DNA of 28,645 nucleotides from Lachnospiraceae bacterium UBA1759 (GTDB lineage Bacteria > Bacillota > Clostridia > Lachnospirales > Lachnospiraceae). The stretch spans positions 1 to 28,645 of the forward strand of contig DCHF01000029.1 of NCBI GenBank assembly GCA_002315555.1, given 5' to 3'. The position numbers were made by a program, and so were the translations under genes. Numbering within the stretch: the first letter of the stretch is position 1; every line of letters begins with the position of its first letter. Below, one piece after another: positions 22,767 through 28,645 of the stretch. The notes under the pieces were generated by a model, which ran no database searches, was not told the DNA's origin, and saw only the letters and a list, made by a program, of their open reading frames with translations.

Positions 22767-24779
22767 TTACATATCCTGGCCCCGGATCACTCTTCTCAGC
22801 TTCTCCATGGCCTCTTCGATCGTATTATCCACGAGCTGCGCCCCGGCCACGCTCTGGTGTCCGCCGCCGCCCAGTTTTTCACAGATCACCTGTACATTGA
22901 CCTCGTCGATGGAACGCGCACTGATGTAGATCTTGTTCTCAAACTCCGTCAGAACGAAGCTCGCCTTGATACCCCTGATCTCCAGAAGCTCGTTGGCAGC
23001 CTGAGCGGCCACGACGGTCTGGTTCGATGTGGTTCCGTGATTCGGACAGACACTGATGATATAATCCTTTTCAAAGACCTCGGCCGCCTGTACGGTCTCG
23101 GCACGGAGCTTGTGATCCTCCATACTGTCGCGGAACAGCTTGCGGACGCGGGTAACATCGGCACCGGAGCGTCTCAAATAAGCCGCTGCTTCAAAGGTGC
23201 GGACACCCGACTTGTCTTCAAAGTTATTGGTATCCATGACGATGCCGGCAAAGACGGCATCGGCTTCCGCCGATTTCAGCTTCAGACGGTCGTCATAATA
23301 CTGTACGACCTCGGCAACCATTTCCGATGCAGAGGATGCGTACGGTTCAACATAAGAAAGCATGGTGTTTTCAATGGTCTCACGGCCCTGACGGTGATGG
23401 TCCATGACCACCACGGCATTGGTGCGCTTCAGAAGCTCCGGGCACTCCGTGTAAGACGGGCGGTTGGTATCCACGACCACAAGCAGGGTGTCGCGGTCCA
23501 GAAGCTCAAGTGCACGGCCGCGGTCCACAAACAGCTCTTCTTCATACTCGGAATTGTTCCGGAAGGTCTCCAGAAGCGGCTTCACGCTGCTGGAAACATC
23601 GCCGATGACGATGTGCACCTTCTTATCGGAGAACTTTGCCGCACGGTAGATGCCCATCGCCGCACCGATGCAGTCCAGGTCGCTGATGGGATGGCCCATG
23701 ATCATGACGCTTTCCTTGGCCTCGATCAGTTCGCGCAGGGCATGTGCCTTAGTACGCGCCTTAACACGGGTGTTGCGCTCCGTGGTCTTTGCCTTGCCGC
23801 CGTAGTAGCGGATATCGCTGCCGTTCTTTAATACGACCTGATCACCGCCTCGTCCCAGCGCCATTTCGATGGCGGTACGCGCATAATCGTAATTCTGCTC
23901 AAAGGACTCGCCGCCCAGGCCGATGCCCATGCTGATGGTGACAGCCATCTCATTGCCGATGTTGACAGTCTTAATGTCCTCCAGCAGAGAGAAATTATTC
24001 TGCTGCAGTTCCCAGAGAGCCTCCTGGCGCATGACCAGGAAGAAACGATCCTTTTCCAGCTTACGTACAACACCTTTGATGCCGGAAACGTATTTATTCA
24101 GTTTTCGCTCGAGCAGTGCGGAAAGAAGGGATCTGCGGACGTATTCAATACCGCTCATGACCTCTTCATAGTTGTCGAAATAGATGAGCGCCATAACGGC
24201 CCGCTCTTCTTCCAGGGTCTGTCTGTAGTAAAGAAGATCGGTCTCATCGAGCAGGAAGACGTTGAACAGCATGTTGTCATCGGCGTCGTCCAACTCACGC
24301 ATCTCCTGGATGCTCTCCGTATGGATGGGGGCCAGGTTCAGGACGTACCGTTTTTCACCGAAAGAAACGTGAATGCTCTCCGTGGTCTTCAGATCCACCG
24401 CTTCCAGTTCAGGGAACAGCGAAGTCATTGCCGCCTGCTTCCTGGAAAGGTTAAAGGCCTTCATGAAGGCGGGGTTGCTCCAGAAAACATCGCCCGTGGA
24501 ATTGCACATTGCAAACGGCAGATCGATCTGTCGCAGCATCTGATTCTGTGCCTGCGCGTATTCCGCACCGAAATCCACCAGTTTTTTCAAAATACTTCTG
24601 CGGTATAAAATATAGTTTACGACCGCTGCAAGGAAATAGACGCCGGTTATGATCATCAGCAGCGCTCCGACCCGTGCATCAACGAATAATCCACCCACGG
24701 CAAGTGCAGCCAGCACGATGCCCAGATAGAACGGCCAGCGGAAATAAGCCTTTAAAACATTTTTCTTCTTCGTCTGCAT
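22767..24779 (-). CDS. gdpP: Cyclic-di-AMP phosphodiesterase GdpP (DHH family)
   Basis: A 670-residue membrane enzyme that hydrolyses c-di-AMP to pApA. Two N-terminal membrane helices (about residues 14-33 and 36-58) are followed by a PAS-like domain (about 75-155). A degenerate GGDEF domain (about 175-310) has GRGGDQV where active cyclases have GG[D/E]EF. The DHH phosphodiesterase domain has MGHPISDLDCIGAAMG, VVVDTNRPS and the DHHRQG motif. A DHHA1 domain follows with EKLGGGGHQSVAGAQL. All expected metal ligands appear present. The gene is the first of the leftward operon; an extended -10 promoter lies at 24827-24857. It is divergent from rpsF. Confidence 0.95.
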   Translation of the reverse strand: MQTKKKNVLKAYFRWPFYLGIVLAALAVGGLFVDARVGALLMIITGVYFLAAVVNYILYRRSILKKLVDFGAEYAQAQNQMLRQIDLPFAMCNSTGDVFWSNPAFMKAFNLSRKQAAMTSLFPELEAVDLKTTESIHVSFGEKRYVLNLAPIHTESIQEMRELDDADDNMLFNVFLLDETDLLYYRQTLEEERAVMALIYFDNYEEVMSGIEYVRRSLLSALLERKLNKYVSGIKGVVRKLEKDRFFLVMRQEALWELQQNNFSLLEDIKTVNIGNEMAVTISMGIGLGGESFEQNYDYARTAIEMALGRGGDQVVLKNGSDIRYYGGKAKTTERNTRVKARTKAHALRELIEAKESVMIMGHPISDLDCIGAAMGIYRAAKFSDKKVHIVIGDVSSSVKPLLETFRNNSEYEEELFVDRGRALELLDRDTLLVVVDTNRPSYTECPELLKRTNAVVVMDHHRQGRETIENTMLSYVEPYASSASEMVAEVVQYYDDRLKLKSAEADAVFAGIVMDTNNFEDKSGVRTFEAAAYLRRSGADVTRVRKLFRDSMEDHKLRAETVQAAEVFEKDYIISVCPNHGTTSNQTVVAAQAANELLEIRGIKASFVLTEFENKIYISARSIDEVNVQVICEKLGGGGHQSVAGAQLVDNTIEEAMEKLRRVIRGQDM

Positions 24780-24826
24780 ACAGCTCCCTTTTCCTCAAGT
24801 AAGCGCAATGCGCCTATTATTACAGC

Positions 24827-24857
24827 ATTATATCACAATCGCCTGTTGTTTGTCCAA
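24827..24857 (-). promoter_or_regulatory. Promoter of the gdpP-rplI-dnaB operon
   Basis: Read leftward, TGATATAAT gives an extended -10 (TATAAT at 24827-24832). A TTGGAC-like -35 (24852-24857) lies at a long 19-base spacing. The extended TG may compensate for the spacing. A GCGCAATGCGC inverted repeat lies in the leader near 24803-24813. Confidence 0.7.
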
Positions 24858-24909
24858 TATAATCTTCTTTCGAAGTCCCCGAAAACCTTGAAAAATCAAG
24901 AAAAAACGC

Positions 24910-24938
24910 TTGCTTTTTCCATCCCCATCAAGTATAAT
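24910..24938 (+). promoter_or_regulatory. Promoter of rpsF-ssb-rpsR
   Basis: TTGCTT (24910-24915), 17 bases and TATAAT (24933-24938). The predicted start is near 24945, leaving a leader of about 70 nt. Confidence 0.8.
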
Positions 24939-24963
24939 CATAGTTCGTGATGTAATATCATTT

Positions 24964-25003
24964 CCTTGCTCCCGTCTTAGAATGGGGGCCAGAGACCATA
25001 AGG
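24964..25003 (+). promoter_or_regulatory. Candidate S6:S18-binding leader structure before rpsF
   Basis: CCTT (24964-24967) can pair with AAGG of the RBS (25000-25003). Inside it, GCTCCC (24968-24973) pairs with GGGGGC (24984-24989) around a loop that starts with a CCG trinucleotide (24972-24974). rpsF leaders in many bacteria carry an autoregulatory S6:S18 RNA motif with a conserved CCG next to a stem, so this matches in position and gross features. I have not tested it against the covariance model. Confidence 0.5.
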
Positions 25004-25014
25004 AGGTAAAAACG

Positions 25015-25302
25015 ATGAACAAGTATGAATTAGTAGTTGTATTAAACGGAAGTTTAGAAGACGACGAAAGATCTGCTGTAATGGAAAGACTGAGCAAGTA
25101 TGTTACCCGTTTCGGTGGCAACGTTGTAAGCGTTGATGACTGGGGTAAGAAGAAGCTGGCTTACGAGATCCAGAAGATGAGCGAAGGTTTCTACAGCATC
25201 ATCAATTTCGAAGCACCGGCAACTGCACCGGCTGAAATTGAGCGTAGAGTTCGTATCATGGAGCAGGTCATCAGATTCCTGATCGTTAAGCAGGAAGCCT
25301 AA
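25015..25302 (+). CDS. rpsF: Ribosomal protein bS6
   Basis: A 95-residue small-subunit protein that binds 16S rRNA as a heterodimer with S18. The sequence MNKYELVVVLNGSLEDDERS is the family start, and DDWGKKKLAYEIQKMSEGFY (about residues 44-63) is its most conserved part. It ends with a short tail, VIRFLIVKQEA. The ATG at 25015 follows AAGGAGGTAAAA; in-frame codons upstream lie in the promoter and leader and are rejected. It is the first gene of rpsF-ssb-rpsR. Confidence 0.98.
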   Translation: MNKYELVVVLNGSLEDDERSAVMERLSKYVTRFGGNVVSVDDWGKKKLAYEIQKMSEGFYSIINFEAPATAPAEIERRVRIMEQVIRFLIVKQEA

Positions 25303-25320
25303 GACTCGGAGGTATGAATT

Positions 25321-25812
25321 ATGAATAAAGTTATTTTATGCGGAAGACTGACCAGAGACCCGGATGTCCGTTACTCTCAGGGTGAGCGCCAGATGGCAAT
25401 CGCTCGTTACACGGTAGCGGTAGACAGAAGAGGCTCCAGAAGAAACGGTTCCGATAACGGCGACCAGACTGCTGACTTTATTCAGTGTGTTGCTTTTGAC
25501 CGTAATGCTGAATTCGCTGAAAAGTATTTACGTCAGGGCACAAAGATCATTGTAACGGGCCGTATTCAGACCGGTTCGTATACAAACAGAGACGGCCAGC
25601 GTGTGTATACCACCGATGTTGTCGTTGAAGAGCAGGAATTTGCGGAGTCCAGAAACGCGTCATCACAGAATGGCGGTTCCACTTTCTCCGGAAGTTTCCA
25701 GCAGAGCGAGTCACGTCCTGTACAGCAGGCTTCTGCGCCGATTATGGATGCAGGTGACGGTTTCATGAATATTCCGGACGGAGTCGAAGACGAAGGACTT
25801 CCGTTCAACTAA
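25321..25812 (+). CDS. ssb: Single-stranded DNA-binding protein
   Basis: A 163-residue SSB that coats single-stranded DNA in replication and repair. The OB-fold (about residues 1-110) begins MNKVILCGRLTRDPDVRY and includes FIQCVAFDRNAEFAEKYL, TGRIQTGSYTNRDGQ and YTTDVVVEEQEF. A Gln/Ser-rich linker follows, then the acidic C-terminal tail EDEGLPFN. The tail normally ends in Pro-Phe; here one Asn follows. GGAGG lies 8 bases before the ATG. Its place between rpsF and rpsR is the standard arrangement. Confidence 0.97.
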   Translation: MNKVILCGRLTRDPDVRYSQGERQMAIARYTVAVDRRGSRRNGSDNGDQTADFIQCVAFDRNAEFAEKYLRQGTKIIVTGRIQTGSYTNRDGQRVYTTDVVVEEQEFAESRNASSQNGGSTFSGSFQQSESRPVQQASAPIMDAGDGFMNIPDGVEDEGLPFN

Positions 25813-25829
25813 TTTTTTGGAGGTTCATT

Positions 25830-26102
25830 ATGGCATTTAATAGAGCTGATGCTAAATCCGATGCACCCTTCAAGAAGCGCCCGATTCGCAGAAAGAAAAA
25901 AGTCTGCGTATTCTGTGGTACTGCAGAAGGTGCCGGTGTTATTGATTACAAGGATGCTGCAAAGTTAAAGAAGTACATTTCTGAGAGAGGTAAGATTCTG
26001 CCGAGACGTGTGACCGGTACTTGCGCTACTCATCAGAGAGCTTTAACCACGGCTATCAAGAGAGCAAGACACGTTGCAATTCTTCCGTACACTGTTGAGT
26101 AA
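25830..26102 (+). CDS. rpsR: Ribosomal protein bS18
   Basis: A 90-residue small-subunit protein, partner of S6. A basic N-terminal region (FKKRPIRRKKKVCVFC) is followed by YKDAAKLKKYISERGKILPR and TGTCATHQRALTTAIKRARH. The cysteines of CVFC together with the later Cys and His suggest the zinc-binding (C+) form of S18. A TTGGAGG ribosome binding site precedes the ATG. The stop is followed by a strong terminator that closes the rpsF operon. Confidence 0.98.
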   Translation: MAFNRADAKSDAPFKKRPIRRKKKVCVFCGTAEGAGVIDYKDAAKLKKYISERGKILPRRVTGTCATHQRALTTAIKRARHVAILPYTVE

Positions 26103-26140
26103 TTAACAGCGGGAAGAACCCAGTAACTAAACATCACGAA

Positions 26141-26178
26141 CAAAGACCGTCGGGCATTGCCCGGCGGTCTTTGTTTTT
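26141..26178 (+). terminator. Intrinsic terminator of rpsF-ssb-rpsR
   Basis: CAAAGACCGTCGGGC (26141-26155) pairs with GCCCGGCGGTCTTTG (26159-26173) with one mismatch around ATT, followed by five T. Confidence 0.92.
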
Positions 26179-26209
26179 CAGCTTTCCCCATTGCTACCTT
26201 CAGGCTATC

Positions 26210-26257
26210 GTTGACGCTTGTCACCGAGGTGACACCGGGGACGTTCAATTTGTCAAC
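26210..26257. repeat. 48-base palindromic element, REP-like
   Basis: Outer arms GTTGAC (26210-26215) and GTCAAC (26252-26257) enclose a perfect stem TGTCACC-GA-GGTGACA (26219-26234) followed by CCGGGGACGTT. From memory, clostridial genomes carry many dispersed short repeats built from TGTCAC arms and a GGGGACGGTT core, often tied to REP-associated Y1 transposases. This copy looks like a degenerate solo member. It marks the border between the ribosomal operon and the AT-rich accessory stretch. Confidence 0.5.
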
Positions 26258-26310
26258 TTTCAGCGCGCAGAAGTCACAGCATGATTCTTTCGAAATCCAC
26301 TGCTAAACAT

Positions 26311-27147
26311 TCAGTGCATTTTTATCAAGTTCACAGACGAATCCGCAATTTCAGGTATTTCACTCATTTCAAAAACTTTTATACTACTTACGCTGATTTC
26401 CAAAGAATACCGTTGATTCTTGGGGTAGCCAATTTCTAGAATAGTATCCTCCCATCTTACCACATCCGGCATAAAGTAACATATATCATAATTATATCGG
26501 CCCTCAGTGTACCCCAAAACTTCATTGTATTTTCTCACGACATGATACTTCCTCGATTCCGGAAGTATTCCACGGAAAATTGCAAAATCACCTTTCGTGT
26601 ATCCAGATTGTTTTAATTCCTGAAACGGTCTGGACAAAAACACCAGCCTCACGATATCACAATCGGTTATCCCGCATTTGAAATCATTAAGATTCACAAC
26701 AAGCGCTTTGCAGCAACCAACATCGATCCATCGGGCTTCTTCAGGTTCAAGTACATCCGTAGATATTTCCCAAGAACTATCAAATACCCAACCCTCGTTT
26801 AATAGTTCATCGACTTTGATCGGAAGGCAATAGTATTTACCATATAACATACAAGTGGTTTCTGAATTCTCATTACCCACCATCGGCTCACTATGATCCA
26901 GTTTGACCTGGTATGAAATGAAGGGATATATGTTAATCAATACAAAGCAGGTCATAAAAACGCTCAACCATACTTTCCACTTTGTTTTGGGTATGCTCCG
27001 AAGCAGTACCAACACCAATGCCATAACTTCTGAAAGAACAAACAACAACGTTAATCCCAGCGTCCAAATGCCATCATCTAAAACAAAATGAACCAGTGGA
27101 CTGTCACTTAATGGTTCTAAAAATAACGTACACAGAAAAAAAAGCAT
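26311..27147 (-). CDS. Unrecognised membrane protein with three N-terminal helices and a soluble C-terminal domain
   Basis: A 278-residue protein of no family I recognise. The first ~80 residues hold about three hydrophobic segments: LFFLCTLFLEPL at the start, TLGLTLLFVLSEVMALVLVL, and VWLSVFMTCFVLINIYPFI. A soluble domain of about 190 residues follows, with several cysteines (TTCMLYGKYYCLP, VGCCKALVV, KCGITDCDIV). The ATG at 27147 follows GGAAAGGAA; an in-frame codon at 27189 lies inside an inverted repeat and lacks an RBS. The base composition is clearly more AT-rich than the ribosomal and tRNA genes. It is the second gene of a leftward pair with the gene at 27205, so a partner or immunity-type role is possible but unproven. 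Confidence 0.7.
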   Translation of the reverse strand: MLFFLCTLFLEPLSDSPLVHFVLDDGIWTLGLTLLFVLSEVMALVLVLLRSIPKTKWKVWLSVFMTCFVLINIYPFISYQVKLDHSEPMVGNENSETTCMLYGKYYCLPIKVDELLNEGWVFDSSWEISTDVLEPEEARWIDVGCCKALVVNLNDFKCGITDCDIVRLVFLSRPFQELKQSGYTKGDFAIFRGILPESRKYHVVRKYNEVLGYTEGRYNYDICYFMPDVVRWEDTILEIGYPKNQRYSLEISVSSIKVFEMSEIPEIADSSVNLIKMH

Positions 27148-27159
27148 AAATTCCTTTCC

Positions 27160-27187
27160 GCCGCCCTTATAATTCAATAAGGGCGGC
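27160..27187. repeat. Perfect inverted repeat between the two accessory genes
   Basis: GCCGCCCTTAT (27160-27170) and ATAAGGGCGGC (27177-27187) form an 11-base perfect stem around AATTCA. Read leftward it comes 17 bases after the upstream gene's stop and runs almost into the RBS of the next gene, with no T-tract. It is GC-rich in an AT-rich setting. It may act as a processing site, a translational control hairpin or a weak terminator. Confidence 0.55.
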
Positions 27188-27204
27188 ATGCTTTTAATAC
27201 AGTT

Positions 27205-28050
27205 TTATTCTTCAGTCAAAATGTACTGCGCAAATATTTTACAAACAACATCTACCGCATCAGAATCTGCACCATCGCCCCAAAAGTCCAATACACTCCT
27301 ATAATTCAAAAATGCATAATTTAATTTTTGATTAAGCGCATTCGAAACTTCGATCAATGAAGGATTCGGGGTTAGCACCCCTAGATCCTCTAAAAGAATA
27401 TCTTTACGGTTACCGTATGATGACGAATAGTAACTTTCTAGAGCATCCGTCAAAGGATGTTCGCTATAGTCCCCAGTAACATTGTTCACTTGGTGTGCAA
27501 CCCCAATCGCATCAATATCTGAGGCAATATCCGCATACATAAAATGGCTGTGTACAGCCTCGGAACAGCCCTCAATCAATACCGATTCTTGGCTTTGTCC
27601 AATCAGCCTCATTGCAGCAATATACCGATTGATTGAAAGAGACTGCACCTGTCCACACGTATGCGCAAGGTCACCACCCCAACCAAACCATTCTTTCGGA
27701 ACCGGGGCCCTAAACCAACTGTAATACCCTTTAAGCGTTGCTAAAAAATGATGAAGTTTCATATAATCACGAGAAACAATTTCTTCATTTTCAACACTGC
27801 TTTCAATCAGAACTGTCGGTGAATTATTAGTATCCACTAAAAACAGAAGTTCTATCTGCTTAATCAAATTTAAATCGGAAACCCAACTTAAATAAGACTC
27901 GATGTAGTCTAGTCCATCCACATTTCCATTAAACAACTCTTCAAGCCGTCGTTTAAGCAACAGGTCAGCTTCCAGGAACACTAAATTCCACATTTCAGTG
28001 TCATAACCATTAAGTGTAGAGTTAAACCGCTTTGACGAAGAACGTTCCAT
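27205..28050 (-). CDS. Unrecognised protein with GWGGDLAH and HSHF...DIASDIDA motifs
   Basis: A 281-residue soluble protein not assignable to a family from memory. The middle and C-terminal half hold stretches that look conserved or catalytic: WFRAPVPKEWFGWGGDLAH (about residues 111-130), then AVHSHFMYADIASDIDAIGV (about 165-185), and DALESYYSSSYGNRKDILL. No signal peptide or membrane segment is visible. The start is uncertain: ATGs at 28050 and 28059 both have only a weak GGGG upstream, and the N-terminus overlaps an ORF remnant on the other strand, so the gene may be 5'-truncated. It is AT-rich relative to the core. The membrane protein gene at 26311 follows after a hairpin. Confidence 0.6.
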   Translation of the reverse strand: MERSSSKRFNSTLNGYDTEMWNLVFLEADLLLKRRLEELFNGNVDGLDYIESYLSWVSDLNLIKQIELLFLVDTNNSPTVLIESSVENEEIVSRDYMKLHHFLATLKGYYSWFRAPVPKEWFGWGGDLAHTCGQVQSLSINRYIAAMRLIGQSQESVLIEGCSEAVHSHFMYADIASDIDAIGVAHQVNNVTGDYSEHPLTDALESYYSSSYGNRKDILLEDLGVLTPNPSLIEVSNALNQKLNYAFLNYRSVLDFWGDGADSDAVDVVCKIFAQYILTEE

Positions 28051-28252
28051 GCTGTGCATCCCCGAGGAGTTTTCTTATCAGGAAAACGCCCATCAAATGC
28101 ACCGTTTCCTTGAGAGCTGCAACATTACTCAGAAAAAACTGCAGGTCCACTATTCGCTCATTCAGGAAATTTATTTTCAAAATCTCCGGAAGTTGATGAA
28201 GAAATTCATAATGGTCCGGCACAATCGGAGCATCTCACCTGGCGCGCACTGA
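28049..28252 (+). pseudogene. Possible gene remnant
   Basis: An open frame of about 67 codons reads MLCIPEEFSYQENAHQMHRF, then a charged amphipathic stretch (QEIYFQNLRKLMKKFI), and ends RSISPGAH. The local base composition is richer in G+C than its flanks. No RBS precedes the ATG, and the frame extends upstream (VELNRFDEERS) into sequence antisense to the gene at 27205, stopping at 28004. It may be the 3' end of a displaced gene, or a chance ORF. No family is recognised. Nothing else is seen in 28051-28301 apart from a possible weak -10 near 28276. Confidence 0.25.
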
Positions 28253-28301
28253 TTCAAAGTATAGTAAAATGTATTTATATCGTGCTTGTTAAGGAGGATA
28301 A

Positions 28302-28547
28302 ATGGAAGCAAAATATTATATTTCAGTTAAAAAATACGATCAACTGATGAAGCCTTACTATAACTCGTCAAGATTTCAGCTGCTCCACTATAAAACCGAT
28401 TTGGAAATAGAACGTTTCAAAAAACAACTCACCCCAAAACAACGTCGTTCATTTGATAACATTTTGAACTCACTCGCAGAAGAACACAAGGATAGTGTCC
28501 TTCATTGCATTAATCTCGTAGAACAAACGTATACCATCAACAAATAA
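28302..28547 (+). CDS. Small protein of unknown function
   Basis: An 81-residue basic protein beginning MEAKYYISVKKYDQLMKPYY, with a central region KQLTPKQRRSFDNILNSL and ending HCINLVEQTYTINK. It is probably all-helical, without a membrane segment. It resembles the short unnamed proteins often found in Clostridia accessory regions, but I cannot place it in a family. An excellent AAGGAGG ribosome binding site lies 7 bases before the ATG, which is the main reason to believe it is translated. A weak promoter may be TTCAAA (28253-28258) with TATATC 17 bases later. It is AT-rich like its neighbours. Confidence 0.65.
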   Translation: MEAKYYISVKKYDQLMKPYYNSSRFQLLHYKTDLEIERFKKQLTPKQRRSFDNILNSLAEEHKDSVLHCINLVEQTYTINK

Positions 28548-28553
28548 TAATCG

Positions 28554-28589
28554 AAAAATATTACAACGCCCCTATGGTGCGTTGTAATA
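28554..28589 (-). terminator. Hairpin with leftward T-tract near the right edge
   Basis: TATTACAACGC (28559-28569) and GCGTTGTAATA (28579-28589) form an 11-base perfect stem. Read leftward it is followed at once by TTTTT (28558-28554), so it best fits an intrinsic terminator of a leftward gene beyond the right edge. It may also end the 81-residue gene, although the rightward tail (AAACAGCTTTT) is poor. The last bases, 28590-28645, show no feature. Confidence 0.5.
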
Positions 28590-28645
28590 AAACAGCTTTT
28601 ACTAATAGACTCCACTTTTCCAATGATGGGAATTCAAAACGGACC

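Noticed and set aside
22698..23831. 377-codon rightward open frame opposite rplI/gdpP
   Set aside because: It begins antisense to rplI and runs antisense to conserved DHH motifs of gdpP; a shadow.
24887..24900. CTTGAAAAATCAAG inverted repeat near the rpsF promoter
   Set aside because: Short AT-rich arms upstream of the -35 box; could be chance and matches no consensus I know.
24780..25014. Replication origin near the rpsF/dnaB genes
   Set aside because: No dnaA or dnaN gene and no cluster of DnaA boxes was seen, although such genes are often near the origin in Firmicutes.
26033..26248. Leftward frame spanning the rpsR terminator
   Set aside because: It covers a strong terminator hairpin and the palindromic element and is antisense to the end of rpsR; no RBS.
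28022..28222. Leftward frame of 66 codons overlapping the start of the accessory gene
   Set aside because: No RBS and no recognisable features; it overlaps both the 27205 gene and the opposite remnant, so a chance frame is likelier.

Overview
The window looks like a core chromosomal segment from an anaerobic, low-oxygen-metabolism Firmicute of the Clostridia, most likely a Lachnospiraceae-type organism. The evidence is the start of a pyruvate:ferredoxin oxidoreductase gene, a 56-residue clostridial 2[4Fe-4S] ferredoxin, GdpP, FtsB/DivIC, RqcP, TilS-Hpt-FtsH, a short ProRS and strong GGAGG-type ribosome binding sites. Assignment below family level is not possible from the sequence alone.

Layout. 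(1) 1-1300: the 5' end of nifJ reads leftward. It is divergent from an AraC-type regulator, and each has a clear sigma-A-like promoter. (2) 1268-5615, leftward: a short UvrD/PcrA-like helicase, gltX, and a DUF624 (YesL-like) membrane protein from whose promoter gltX is read. (3) 5793-6506, rightward: a single-pass membrane protein of unknown role, separated by a bidirectional terminator from the next leftward cluster. (4) 6572-13503, leftward: tilS-hpt-ftsH (overlapping genes), then a cytoplasmic GH13 enzyme and a SIS-domain protein. (5) 13591-15792, leftward: dagK-like lipid kinase and orphan LytTR protein; HU, rqcP and divIC, with intrinsic terminators after rqcP and after divIC. (6) 15860-16030: ferredoxin with its own promoter and terminator. 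(7) 16077-24779, leftward, tightly packed: gdpP-rplI-dnaB-metK-proS-(LRR membrane protein)-cca. (8) 25015-26102, rightward: rpsF-ssb-rpsR, divergent from gdpP, ending in a strong terminator. (9) 26180-28645: an AT-richer accessory stretch with a 48-bp palindromic element, two unrecognised genes in tandem, an ORF remnant and a small unrecognised gene.

How the genes work together. Most of the window is translation and information processing: two aminoacyl-tRNA synthetases, CCA addition, tRNA-Ile lysidine synthesis, ribosomal proteins S6, S18 and L9, and ribosome rescue (RqcP). Replication is represented by DnaB and SSB, nucleoid structure by HU. Signalling is represented by c-di-AMP hydrolysis (GdpP), and energy metabolism by PFOR and ferredoxin. 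The sporulation genes that sit between rqcP and ftsH in Bacillus (yabP, yabQ, spoIIE) are absent here, which hints at a non-sporulating lineage.

The best candidates for undescribed biology are the structured nifJ leader with two mutually exclusive folds, the accessory gene pair at 26311-28050, and the small palindromic element at 26210-26257. No CRISPR array, tRNA, rRNA, complete insertion sequence or phage gene was seen.
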